Positions 1 to 10,643 of a stretch of DNA of 64,000 nucleotides are shown piece by piece. Numbering within the stretch: position 1 is the first letter of the stretch; each line of letters opens with the position of its first letter. The stretch comes from Cenococcum geophilum 1.58 (taxonomy: Eukaryota; Ascomycota; Dothideomycetes; Gloniales; Gloniaceae), in contig KV748180.1 in NCBI GenBank assembly GCA_001692895.1, positions 2,412,195 through 2,476,194 of the forward strand, read 5' to 3'. Below the pieces are notes generated by a model, which searched no databases, was not told the DNA's origin, and worked only from the letters and a program-made list of their open reading frames with translations. The translations under genes were made by a program, and so were the position numbers.

Positions 1-1054
1 GCGTGCGCGTTTCTGTTTCGGTGTCGTCGCCGGCGTTGTTGTTGCTGATATTTGTGTCTTGTGTGGCCAGCTGCGTGTTTTCCTTCGCATGGGTCCTTCG
101 GGTCTTTTTGCTGTTTGTCGTACCTGCTTGCCTGCCCACCTGCCTGTTTCGCCTAATGCAAATGAATAAGTGGACGGCTGGGGTTTGATGGCTGCGTGAG
201 GAATAGAGTCCTGAGTAGACTTAGAGTTATTCATTGCCGCGGCAGGCTTGATTGTGCCAAAGGCCTTTTTTTATTTCGTTTGGGTCCTTATAGGACAGAT
301 GGTGGGCGAGGGTCATGGGATGCAGTGAGTATAGGGGTTTTTTGAAAGGTGTGAAGTGGGAGAATATGCAGAGTACATAGAGTTGTGCATGGTTTGCGGC
401 GTATATAGGTTATGATATGGATTATGCCTTCTATGAAAATTGGGTGGTTGTGAGATGATGACGAAGGAGAGATGATTTAATGAAAGGCTGAGTTGAGGAT
501 TACCAGAAAGCCGGAAAAGGGCTCTAAGACCAGATTCGATGGGAGATCCTAATTTAGACTGTTAAATATTTATACCTCATGGACTACCCTTTGGCCTTCT
601 CTATGATAAGTGGTGGGATATATGAGACTCGAGGAACTGTATATAAAATAAAGATGATTTGATGTCAAGGAGGGACAGTGGTATCAGTGACCTAATAAAA
701 CTCTTAACATCAAGCGTTCTTTGCTTAATATAAAGTCACCTTATTCTTATGGTTAGAGTGAAATCAGAGGTCGCCGTAGTGAAGGTTTTGACCAGATAAG
801 CTGAGAACCGAGGTAGCAAAGGAGAATAGCAAAATAACAAGCTTATCTACCGAACCCGTAGGCAGCTCAGCCTGAAGAAGCGTTCCAAGTGGTTTCTAAA
901 AGACTGCAGAGGCTGCAACGCATGTTTAAGTAAAACCCTGACGGGGGTTATGCTCAGCGGAAGGTATAGTATGTACGTGATTTCATGCTAGATTCAGACG
1001 GTTCTACTCTTTCTAACTGAAAGCTAATATTTGCTGGCAAGTTGGACATTCTAT
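1..1054. other. intergenic, no gene recognised
   Basis: About 1 kb at the window edge without a convincing coding region. The only open frame (3-188, +) is a T/G-rich, Cys/Val/Leu-rich reading with no domain. The stretch has mixed composition and is not RIP-like. Confidence 0.6.
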
Positions 1055-2186
1055 TTACATAACAATTTGATGCTCACCTACGCCTTCTACTCTCTCAGCT
1101 TCCGAATCTTTCCCGTCTTCGACTACATTTTCAGACATCCATGCCCCCATGTCCTCATCCTCATCAAGTTCTTCCTCAGAGCCACCGGTAGAATAATCCA
1201 CTGGTACATCACACGATGAGCTACCGTCTAGTAGCGCCATGAGTAGATCCAAAGGAGTGTCATCGCTTTTTGGCCTGTAGAAATCCTCATCATTATCTTC
1301 ATCAGTGACCTCATTGTCCAGATTCACGCTCTAAATTTCCTTCCTTTTCTTTTCTTCGACTTTCTGTATCATCTTTCTCCTCCCCGTCATCGCTAGATTC
1401 ACCCCAAGAAGCGCGACGTGCGGCAGCAACCAAATTTCCGAGACGTTCCGCCTCATCCTCACCAAACAAATCATCGGGGTAATCCCAACCGACGTTACCC
1501 TTGTATCATTCCTTGATCCGAATACAACGTATTTCCCTGCGAATAGTTTCACGTTTTCGCCTGAAATAAGGTAAGATGATCAGCAACAGGCCTAGTGTAT
1601 ACCAACTCCCAGGAACGAGACTTACAAGAGGCGCCCATAACCATTTCATATGCTCGGCCTCGCGGAAGAATACCGAATACATTCTTCGCCAATCGAAAGA
1701 TATCTCTCACTTTTCGTAATCGACCTTTAAGCTCGGCAACTTGGTATCGTTGACATCATGTCTGACCGTGATGACATATGGTGGCACATCAAACCTCCCT
1801 CTGTCTGCCCTGGCGTCCTCGCCTTTCCCACCGTATAAAAGTCCATCTGACGCCTCCATACTGCAACAATATACGATAGTCGACCGGAAATTCGATTGTA
1901 GTCCTCGTTAGTTCCGTCATATTTGAAATACGCGAGTTTCTTATTCCCCGAGAACCGGTTAAACCCAGTGCGGACATTGAGTTCGTAGCGGACACCTTCG
2001 AGGCGCACTGATCCGAGATTGTGAAGGTCAATGTGAGCCTTCCGGATGGTTTCTCGGCAAAGACTTGATCGACACAGTCACAGAAGTGGTAGGAAACTTG
2101 CCGCACGTCATCCACAAGTGGGTAAGGTCTATGTTACCGGAAAGGATGCAGATCCACAACTCCGAGGGTAAGATTGGGAGTCCCAT
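1055..2186 (-). pseudogene. F-box domain protein, decayed
   Basis: Read on the minus strand, ATG at 2186 opens with the F-box start LPILPSELWICILSG, followed in another frame by a helix rich in C, F and V (2115-2050), then in a third frame by an LEGVRYELNVRTGF segment (2008-1727). Further down are a basic stretch and a very acidic tail (1327-1055, many D/E). Moving between these frames needs single-base changes near 2112 and near 2050. There is also an in-frame TGA near 1500, where the flanking residues suggest a former Trp codon. F-box proteins are substrate adaptors of SCF ubiquitin ligases; many fungal paralogues have divergent C-termini. Either this is a pseudogene or the sequence has indel errors; introns could explain some but not all breaks. 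Confidence 0.6.
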
Positions 2187-2690
2187 TTTCGGAAGTGATG
2201 CTAGATAGTTTACATAGATGAAATTCCTTTCGATCAAGTCATTTCTTGGAGGAAGTGAGGGTTCAATTGTTCTTATATCAGATGCGCAATTGAGTGCGAA
2301 TGCATCAGAACATGGGAGTTGGCAGGAGGCAGAGGTTGGGGTCGGAGTCCCGACGTTTTGGTGTGTAAGGCTGAACTAGGCCTTTTAAGGTATGGATTGA
2401 AAGTATACCTCGACCTCCACATTTCCACCCAAAATTTTGCTCAATTACTGTCTTATCAAATACAGTCGTGTCCCAGCCAAGCATTAGGAATGATCTGAAC
2501 AACAATTATAACGCCCTCCTCAGATATCCAAAAGGTAAATATCATCACTCGCTACATCTATTCAACGAGCATAATTAGTTACTAGAATCCTTCCAAACAT
2601 AACAAGCACCACATGGTTCGCCGATGAAAAAAATCCGAAACCCCGTTATCAGCACAATCCAGAATAAAAAAAAGAAAAAGGAACCAATGA
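2187..2690. other. spacer between F-box relic and NLR gene
   Basis: No supported gene. The ORF at 2305-2505 (-) has no recognisable domain. The stretch probably holds the 3' UTR of the NLR-like gene, which ends at 2691. Confidence 0.5.
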
Positions 2691-5600
2691 TCACCTATGC
2701 GAGAATCCGACAAATCTGTCATATTCCCCCGGACTTATGCCTAGTTCGGAAAATTCAGCCCCAACAATTTTTGATCTATGCTTCTTTCCTTTTTTCATAT
2801 AGCGTGCAGCCATTTTAGGGTTACCAATGCGTTCGTAAACTTCGGATAGCGCAAATGCGGTCCGACAGGATGCACCTGGGTGGCATTCACTAGAGCCGAG
2901 GATTTGAAGTGATTCATGGAAGAACTGGCTGATTATTGTCAGAAGTGCTCGAATGAAATCATTTGGATAAATCTTACATAGACGACTTAGGATCGCCTCG
3001 TTTGCACATAAGGGTGCCAACTTTGTACAGGGTAAAGCCAGTATAATGATGATGTGGCATCACCTTTTGCCGGATAATGAAAGAGTCTTGAAATGCCTCA
3101 AAGGCCTGGTCTGTTCTACCCTGCTGATAGTAAATGGTGCCAAGGTAGAAGTGAAGTCTAGTACAAGTTAGTCAATAGTGAGGGGTCTAAGCAGAATAGA
3201 TTTGCACTCACATTGCCATCTGAGCGCTGCATTTTCCTCGCAATTGCTGTACTGCAACCATAGACTCGAAGCAGAATTCTAGGGCCTCACCGAGTCGTTG
3301 CATTTGTATCAGGCAGATGCAGATGTTGCTCATATATATATCTCTGTTAGTCTCCATATCTTTTCGCTGAAGGAGTTCCAGCAAAATTGGATAAGCCTCT
3401 TCTGGACGACTTTCTGCCATCAGAGATACGGCTATGTTTCCGTCCGCAGCTGCAAGCCATTTGAGATCCTCCGGATTGCCCGGTCGCTTATTGTCCTCCC
3501 TAATTGCTTTGATCTTCAAATAAAGACCAAGTCCGCTATCAGGACTGACTCTCTCGAACATAATGGATGCTTGAACATTGTACAAATAGCTTGTCAGGTC
3601 TCGTACATACCATTCACTGAATCCTAGATGTTTGCTTGTTGTTAAGGATTCTTCACAGAGCACTATAGCATCCTCAGCCATGCTAAACGCAATATTGTAT
3701 TGGCCGCTTTCAAAAAGGAACCTAGTATGGCTATCAGACAGAAAGAGACAGGGCGCAATGTTTTATTCTTACCATGCACAACGAGTTACAATTTCACATA
3801 GCAGAATGGGATATCCCACCTCATCCTTATACCAACTATACGTCTCCAGAAGTGATGATACTTGGCGGGAAAGCTCTTGGCAAATCTTCCAATTCTCATG
3901 CATTGGTTTGCCATCCTGTTGTTGAGGGAATTTCGCATTCAAAAGGAAGACTGTTCGGTTGAAAATCTCGGCTTTCCGTTCAGAATCCATGGACTGCGAG
4001 ACGGCAATTCGGACAAGGCGGTGGCACGCAATTCGGTCCTGTTCACGGTTTCTATTAATCAATGAAATCCTAAGTAGCGCAGCAACAGATCTTTCAATTC
4101 TGTGAATTGTCGTATTCTATTAGTAAATAGTGGTATATATCAGGCTTAACACACTCACATTGGGATATCTGTAAAAGGGTTCTGCAACAGGCTTTCGAGT
4201 CCAGGAATGTCGGTAGGAATGTCTGGGCCTTCATATAACCTTTTAGTTCGTCAATAATGTGGGTTTTTTGGGTCCCGATTTATAGATTTGAAGAGTACTA
4301 ACATATCATCTCGCTTAGCCGAAAATAGCGAAAGTGGAACCCCATCACCATCAAGGAATGCGAGCATTTGAATGAGTGACAAAGTGTCATTATCAAGGAC
4401 AGACATACTTCCTGACGGCGATGTATTCATTGTCCAGGTCGTATTTATTGAATTCTGGTATGATTGTGTGTCCCACAAGCGTGTTGCCTCGTTGAACAGA
4501 AAATTCCGTTCGAAATGCCTATTTGTATCAAGGAATCGCCTTGAGGACATGCCGGTGGATGAAATATAACCCCCAACAAGGCTCAGAGCAAGAGGAAGGT
4601 TACCAACAGCCTGTGAAATTTTAGAAGCAGTTTCCCGGTCTTCTTCCGAACTATATCTGTTCTCATTATCCTGCAAAAGACTGAGAAGGAAGTTTTCGCC
4701 GTCATGCAATGAGAAGGGAAGTACTTCAATCCGTGCATGGACAGTTGCAAAATGGCGAGCAACGCCTGGGTTCCTCGATGTCATGATTATGGCACCTTTC
4801 GTAGCCCGCGGCCAATACCGTTCGAGTATCTTACAGTCCTGGATGTTGTCGTAAATAATTAGCCATTTCACCACTCGATTAGGCGGTTCTGACACATAAA
4901 TTAGCTTAATCGAGAGACATACACGGGGTGACGGACCTCTCTTGCTGGTCTTGAATAGCCAATCTTTAAGCAGTTCGCGAGCTTGATCTGTGTTCTGATT
5001 TGAATCATCAACAATACCGATTTGCTGTCCAATAGACTTGAAAGAATCTGCCAGCTTCAGGGAAGATTCTGCGGTCACCCACAAGATTGCATCATAGCTG
5101 CTCACGAATCTGTAAGCGTACTCCAGGGCTATCTGAGTCTTGCCGCCACCTCCTAAGCCATGAAGGCCAGCTATTAAGAGCTTTTTCGGAATATTACCAG
5201 GATGCAGATGTTGCACAAGTCTCTGTAATTCCAAATCTCTTCCGTAGAAGGCTGGGTTTTGTATAGTAGGAAGATTTTGGAACGGTAGCCTGCCGAGCAA
5301 CATCGTATCTTGCAGCTCCCGTCCAAATCTGTCTAGTCGCTGTAATAACTCCTGGTGTTGAACTTCTCTCTTTGTTTCCTTAGCATGCTCACAAGCAACA
5401 CTCGCTTCTTGTTCCACCCACTCGATCAGTCGACGGAATCTCTGAAGTCTCGTATTAATTGTCTCGCGAAGCGGCGTAAAAGATATACGGAGTATATTGC
5501 CTATCGGTTTAGCGTTGCTTAAACGGTGTTGGGGGCGAACGCTTACTTATCGTGCGTCGCCGGAAGAAACGAATTGAGTCTTGGAAGAAACCAATAAGCT

Positions 5601-6155
5601 CGGCAAAGAAATTAACCAAAGCTGCCTCTAACTGGCAAATGTCCTGAGAACCGAACTTGGTGATGTAATAAAGGAACCTGGGGAGCGCGCGATCGATGCA
5701 TTGGAATGCTTCAACAATCTGGTTAAGGCCATGGGCATGGCGTAAGGACAACTTATGCGCTGTTAGCAGCCGCACGCTGCCTAACTCAAACCGTACGCCT
5801 TGACGGGTTATGGGGTAAGTTAACCCCGAAAGCCGCCGGAACGCGTTCGGGACATCACCCCTACCTCCAAAACAAAGCAAATGGAACCCCAAACCAATGC
5901 AGAGACCGTAGGGTTGGACTGCAGGAAGACCTTCACAACTTCGGAAAAGGAGTGAATTGTTGTCAAAAAAGGATTGACTTGCTCAAGTCTCCGCGTAATT
6001 CTCCGTTCGCTGTAGCGTTTCTGCAACTCTTTTGCTCGTTCGAGCAGCGACTGCTGGCTTGTGACAGCCTCGATCTTCTGGATCTCCTCGGGTGTCAGCG
6101 AAGCTAGATACATTTCTAGCGCAGCCGCCCAAATTTGCTCGCGTTTGGTATTCAT
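2691..6155 (-). CDS. NB-ARC/TPR STAND protein (fungal NLR-like)
   Basis: I could splice a complete 998-residue protein from eight exons. Introns are 5719-5864, 5501-5546, 4240-4302, 4100-4158, 3722-3772, 3158-3211 and 2929-2977, all GT..AG, and exon phases match throughout. Residues 1-150 form a helical N-terminal domain with an ALVWGSICFVLE motif, as in many fungal STAND proteins. The NB-ARC follows: P-loop GLGGGGKT (about 269-276), Walker B WLIIYDN (about 368-374), sensor segment IIMTSRNPGVA, and NLPLAL (about 456-461). Residues from about 700 to the end are tetratricopeptide repeats (for example LGTIYYQQGRTDQAFEAF). Such proteins act as ATP-switched sensors in fungal non-self recognition or programmed cell death. 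The ligand and effector are unknown here. A 20-30 residue insert before Walker B (near 4890-4950) may be an unrecognised intron. No disabling change was found. Confidence 0.88.
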
Positions 6156-6395
6156 TGGTAATCGCCGGGGCCGAATTTTCCACTGAGATCTTCCTAGCGT
6201 TAAGTTTAATGACTATATAGCTAACCCAAGCGAAAGAATCCCTCGGTTGCCCGTTGCCCATTGCCCAGCATGATATTTACCATTGGTTATTATTCTATCA
6301 GGCATAAGGCAAATGCAAAAGCTCAGAGTTAACGTGTCTCAATTTGTAGCGTTAAGAAGTTATGCCCCGTTAGCCTCACAACTCCATCATTGGAT

Positions 6396-7008
6396 TCAAT
6401 CCAGCGCCGCCCAAATAGATATCTTCGTTCCGGTATGAATGATGCATTGAAGAAAGATGCCTAGTCCATGCTCCGCCTCCCTTATTTCTCGAGCTAGCGA
6501 CCCAAAGTCGAGTGTTGCCTTACTGGTGGCTACCAAGCATTTGAGAAACGTATCTAACATTTGATACACAAGGATGATATTACCTATGCTGACTTGTGCC
6601 GCTACTCCCTCCTCCTGTGGCCGTCCCTCCGCCATTGCCACCACCAGTTGGACCACTGCCCCCTCCGGTCGTACTATCACCTAGCGGTGGGGAATCGCTC
6701 ATCGTGAGAGCCCTCAATGATGTGCTGTTTGTACTGCTTTTGCTGCTGTGCTTTCTGGGCGGTACTGCGCGTAAGCCGATGGCTAATGACTGTTACGACA
6801 GATGCTTCGTTACCTTGTAATGTTACTCACGTAACAGGAGCAGCGCCGGGCTCCGAGAGACACTCGTTGACTTGGCTAAATGTCGCGAGGCAGCTTTCGA
6901 AGGCCTGGTCATAGAAAGTTCCGGGCGCACTAGAAAGGGGGTAGGTTTGGACACTTGAGAAATCCAGACGTCAGTAACAGTAGAAGGTTGCGAGGCGTCT
7001 AATGACAT
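6396..7008 (-). CDS. small spliced hypothetical gene upstream of the NLR
   Basis: Same strand as the NLR-like gene; its stop lies about 240 bp upstream of the NLR start. A good intron (6765-6830, GTGAGT..GCGCAG) is shared by two readings. Model 1: ATG 7008, exons 7008-6831 and 6764-6580, fully in frame, 120 residues, ending in a Ser/Thr-rich then Gly-rich tail (GGGSGPTGGGNGGG). Model 2: exons about 6965-6831, 6764-6681 and 6588-6396, with a second intron 6589-6680. It yields a protein-like sequence (FESCLATFSQVNECL, then SIGNIILVYQMLDTFLKCL), but its 5' start is unresolved because a TGA lies upstream in frame. Model 2 looks more like a real helical protein, resembling N-terminal regions of fungal STAND genes. 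The product is unknown. It could be a partner or a broken paralogue of the NLR N-terminus. Confidence 0.35.
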
Positions 7009-7049
7009 AATAAGCGTTATAACACTAACAGGTCATCTGGATGATAGCC

Positions 7050-7147
7050 TTGCTCGAGGGCTGATGTTCCCGCCAATGGCGGCCAGTGCGCATGAACAGA
7101 GGCTTGCTCTAGGGCTGATGTTCCCGCCAATGGCGGCCAGTGCGCAT
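7050..7147. repeat. 45-bp direct repeat, two copies
   Basis: A 45-bp unit containing ATGTTCCCGCCAATGGCGG occurs at 7050-7094 and 7103-7147 (53-bp period), with one mismatch near 7057/7110. The unit contains the inverted motif CCGCCAATGGCGG. It looks like a recent local duplication in an intergenic region. Confidence 0.9.
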
Positions 7148-7931
7148 GGGTTGAGGATGGGCAGCATTCGAATAATTTGGGTACGCACGCAATGGAGGTG
7201 CTGCAGGTGTGCCTGAACTTCGCGCGAGATAGCGAACGGGTGAACTTCATTCTGCGGTGTTTTGGGCGGGAAGTGAAATAGGGCCTGTTAGCCCCAACCA
7301 AAATAATGACGCGATAATGAGTCCAGGCAGAGGAATGGCGCAAGCTGATGTGATACGAGTACAGTAAGTGTCCGCACAAAAAAGTCTCACGACCCCGTCC
7401 GGGAACCGTCCGCGATTCTTACTCTTCTCCATGATTACAGCTTCGATCCGGTGTCATCCTAACCCTCGTCTCTTCCCCTCCCCGAGTCCTAACGACCCAC
7501 ATTAAATTCGGTAATGTTCTCATGAGACATCCTCGGGAATCTCTCCTCTCCATCGCGTTTCACCGGCGCTGCGAGGCCACTCGAAGCCTGATATGAGGCA
7601 AGCACAGACTCGACGATCATGACAACGCAACTGGCAGGTGGGACTCTCCTGCAGTGAGCCCGATTCACCCAGAGAATTTCAGCCTCCATCCCAAATGGTA
7701 GGGCGACGACTCGAGTAGCACATGGTGTATTGAGCATCGCTTTGATTGCTCACCTCAGCCAGGTTTCCCCCACCGGATATTCTTTCCCGGCACAGCCTAC
7801 CCGTCTACTGGACCGCTCGCCTAAAATAAACCCCACATCGAAATACCCAACAACAACCCTGTCCCATCCGAAAAGTTAAAAATTATACCTCACATTCGTT
7901 TACAGCCATTGTGGTTAGACTGTTTAGAAGG
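7148..7931. other. intergenic, upstream of the hydrolase gene
   Basis: No supported gene; minus-strand ORFs here lack domains and overlap each other. The last few hundred bases probably hold the promoter of the hydrolase gene starting at 7932. No clear TATA box or operator was identified. Confidence 0.5.
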
Positions 7932-9667
7932 ATGGCGTCTGGGGTAGGTTGAGGTCTAATTCTGTCTCTAATACATAGCTAAACATAGTGCAGGAAGAGA
8001 TACCTCATCGTTTTGAGAATGTATTGGACATCATTGACGAAATCAAGACACGATGCAAAGTGGCATCCATATCCATAGGTGTTCTCCATGAAGGAAAGGC
8101 AATCTTCAGGAAGAGTTTCGGATACCGCGACGTGGAAAACATGCTGCCTGCCGATTCAGATAGCATGTACATGCTGGCATCGCTCTCGAAGAACTTTCTT
8201 GTTGCATCTGTTGGAATTCTTGTTCATGAGGGGAAACTGAAATGGGAGGATCCTGTGTCTGTCCACGTGCCCGGCTTTAATCCCAAAGATGATCCTCGAA
8301 TTAGGGAAAAGGCGAATTTCATCGACATTCTTAGGCATTCAGGAGGTCTATCAAACCCAGTCGTTTCTATTCTGGGACCCGATGGCAAGGTCCTTCTACT
8401 ACCAAAAGATTTTATCCGCCTTGCCAATACCGCGCCCACTGGAAATGATGTTGGTCAGTATTATGATAGGACCTGGGAGTACAGTAACGTCGGGTACGGA
8501 GTAGTGGCCTTGGCAGTAGAGAATGCAAGTCAAATGTCCTATTCAGACTTTGTCCAAAAGAAGATCCTGGAGCCGTTGAGCCTACGAAGAACAGCTGTAA
8601 CCGAATCACAAGTCGCAACGGACGATAATATCGCCTATCCGTATGTACAGCTTCAAGATGGTACATGGGAAAAGTTACAATACGAATGGACCTCTGAGAA
8701 ACACACTCCTATCCTTGCGGCTTTTGGCAAGCGGAGCTGTGTGAATGATCTCTTGACATGGTGTGCTGCCACTATGTCGGCGGAATTCGAAGAAGAGGAG
8801 GAGATGAAACCAGGCATTCTGCAAGACATTCAACGAAACCCTCTTAAACAGATGAAGAGGATCCGCAAAGGGTACTGGACCCGACCCCATGACGACCCAT
8901 TCCAGAACCAGTCAGAGTACTGCATGGGATGGATGAGGGCTGTTATGCCTTCATGTCAAGTTGGTTGGGGCTCATATAATACTCTGACCACTTACGACGC
9001 TGAAAGGACTTCCCACAAATACATACTAGGGACGGAGTCGCCAAAGAGGCCCTTTCTAAAGCATACAGGGCTGGGTATCGGCACGGCTATCTGTGTACAC
9101 ACTTTTCCCGATACCCGTAGTGCAGTTGTCGTCCTTAGCAATGGGCTGAATTTGGGGGACGCAAGTGATTTTACCGCTCAAATCCTTATCCAAGAGCTGT
9201 TCGATCTTCATCCGCGCATTGATCTGATGCCTTGGGTAAAACTTGAAACAGAGAGACGCCTTGCTGAATTTCACAACACGATCATGCTCGGTTGGCTGGA
9301 AAACCGTGATGTAAGCGAGGCAGAGAGACCGCAGGAAGAATTTATTGGTGACTACTGTGGATTAGCCATCACTCTGTCCGTGACAAGGAACGAAAAAACG
9401 AAAAAGCTGCAGCTGCAATTTAATAGAGATGATTGTGTTGTGCAACTAGAGTATTACAACGTTGACAAATACAGCTATATGCCGACAACTCGCGACGACT
9501 GGCTCGCTGGAGGGTGGCTCGATTGGGATTATTATATGGTTGGCGTGTTGGATTTTAGGAGAGAGAAAGGCGAGGTCAGTGGACTTTGGTGGAAATGGGA
9601 GGAACCGTCCAAACCCTCCTGGTTCACGAAAAAGAAGCTGCCGCGGTCAAAGTGGACCTTCCTTTAA
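7932..9667 (+). CDS. serine beta-lactamase-like hydrolase (class C/PBP fold)
   Basis: The large frame from 7979 to the stop at 9665-9667 has no ATG near its 5' end and an in-frame TAG at 7976-7978. ATG GCG TCT GGG at 7932-7943 followed by a 35-nt GTAGGT..ACATAG intron (7944-7978, CTAAT branch-like motif) joins it in frame, giving about 566 residues. Hallmarks: SLSK with the nucleophilic Ser and Lys of S-x-x-K (about 72-75), the YSN motif Y-x-N (about 173-175) with WEYSNVGYG context, and HTGLGIG near residue 362 in place of KTG. This is the beta-lactamase-related (LACTB/EstB-like) serine hydrolase family, acting on esters, amides or lactones; substrate unknown. No signal peptide is visible, so it is probably cytosolic. 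The Lys-to-His change in the third motif occurs in esterase-like members. The start is inferred; the body is secure. Confidence 0.85.
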
Positions 9668-10016
9668 TGATACAATGAGGCAGGGTTCCAGTGAATTACC
9701 CAAATAGGAAATGGACTACTCTCCGTCAAGCTTCGCTGTCGGTTTTTCAACACCTCTCACGCCTGAAAAAAGCCTTCAACTGCTTTTTACATTACGCATC
9801 TCCCTAGCAGGAGGCCCGTGTATTTTTTAAAGAAGGCAATAATAACCATCGCCCTATGAATAGACCAGTGAAGATTGCTTATCTAATAGCTCTTATCCGG
9901 CTTGGGACTTATTTTGCTTAGTTATATGAGCATCTAAGTCCCTGTCTGGGCCTCCGGATGCCGTAAGTGTAACCTTGGAAGCTACATTTATATACAGTCT
10001 AGACCTACGGTGGGTC
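9668..10016. other. intergenic, no gene
   Basis: This 350-bp stretch follows the hydrolase stop. It probably contains that gene's 3' UTR; nothing else is recognisable. Confidence 0.5.
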
Positions 10017-10018
10017 TA

Positions 10019-10641
10019 TCCCTTGAAACGGCAGTGTCCTTAGAGAAAGTGGTCTGTGCGCGAACGCCGGGATCAAAACAACGCGTATATCTATATAGAA
10101 TTCAATCATTAATTACACCACCACCGTGCCTTCCAATCATACTAGAATTGATGCAGACCTTGTTCAGAAGACTTAATATAATATTCCTCCAAAGTAAATC
10201 GCAAAAAACCTCTGCCCTAAGCCCCGACCGTTATATAGGTTCCTACGGCGCAGCATAAACTAATTAAGTTGTTTAATAAGCCAATTAACTACTTAGCTTG
10301 CGTAGAGGCCCGCAGGCATACTTAGGTACAGCGTATGGGGCGTCGGAAAGCTCTATTAGAGCTATCACCAAATACTATAATGCAAGCGCGCGATAGTAAG
10401 GAATGGCGGAAACAGGCTCCGAGGACCAATTTTGGGTGCAGTTCTACAAGATACCGTTCTGCAGAAAGGACGAGTGCTGGTTACCTTATATCGAGCGACT
10501 CAATTCCAAAGAATATGCCTATATATCAAATAGCTATAAAATCAAAAGCTTCGTATTTCTAAGAACGGCTGCTCGATTCGGCTGGTTTGATTGGTGGACT
10601 CTTATCGATACCGTAAGGCCCAATTTTGCCGTGTCAAGGGA
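10019..10641. mobile_element. TA-flanked TIR element, long copy (623 bp)
   Basis: Starts TCCCTTGAAACGGCA and ends with its complement form (TCCCTTGACACGGCA on the minus strand), a 15-bp terminal inverted repeat with one mismatch. TA flanks both sides (10017-10018 and 10642-10643). A subterminal GGTCTGTGCGCG motif at about 10051 and a CTTATCGATA motif near the right end are shared with the copies at 12.7 kb and 50.1 kb. TA duplication and terminal repeats fit the Tc1/mariner/pogo superfamily. The roughly 470-bp interior, absent from the short copies, carries an open frame (10403-10750, +) with no transposase motif that I can recognise. The element is non-autonomous as seen. Confidence 0.75.
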
Positions 10642-10643
10642 TA

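Noticed and set aside
3..188. 61-residue hydrophobic ORF at the window start
   Set aside because: T/G-rich low-complexity sequence with no support.
4240..4302. Frameshift in an A-run near 4265-4270 of the NLR gene
   Set aside because: A GTTAGT..AAAAG intron (4240-4302) removes the break and preserves phase on both sides.
6596..6820. Plus-strand Pro/Leu-rich ORF
   Set aside because: Antisense shadow of the Gly-rich reading of the minus-strand small gene.
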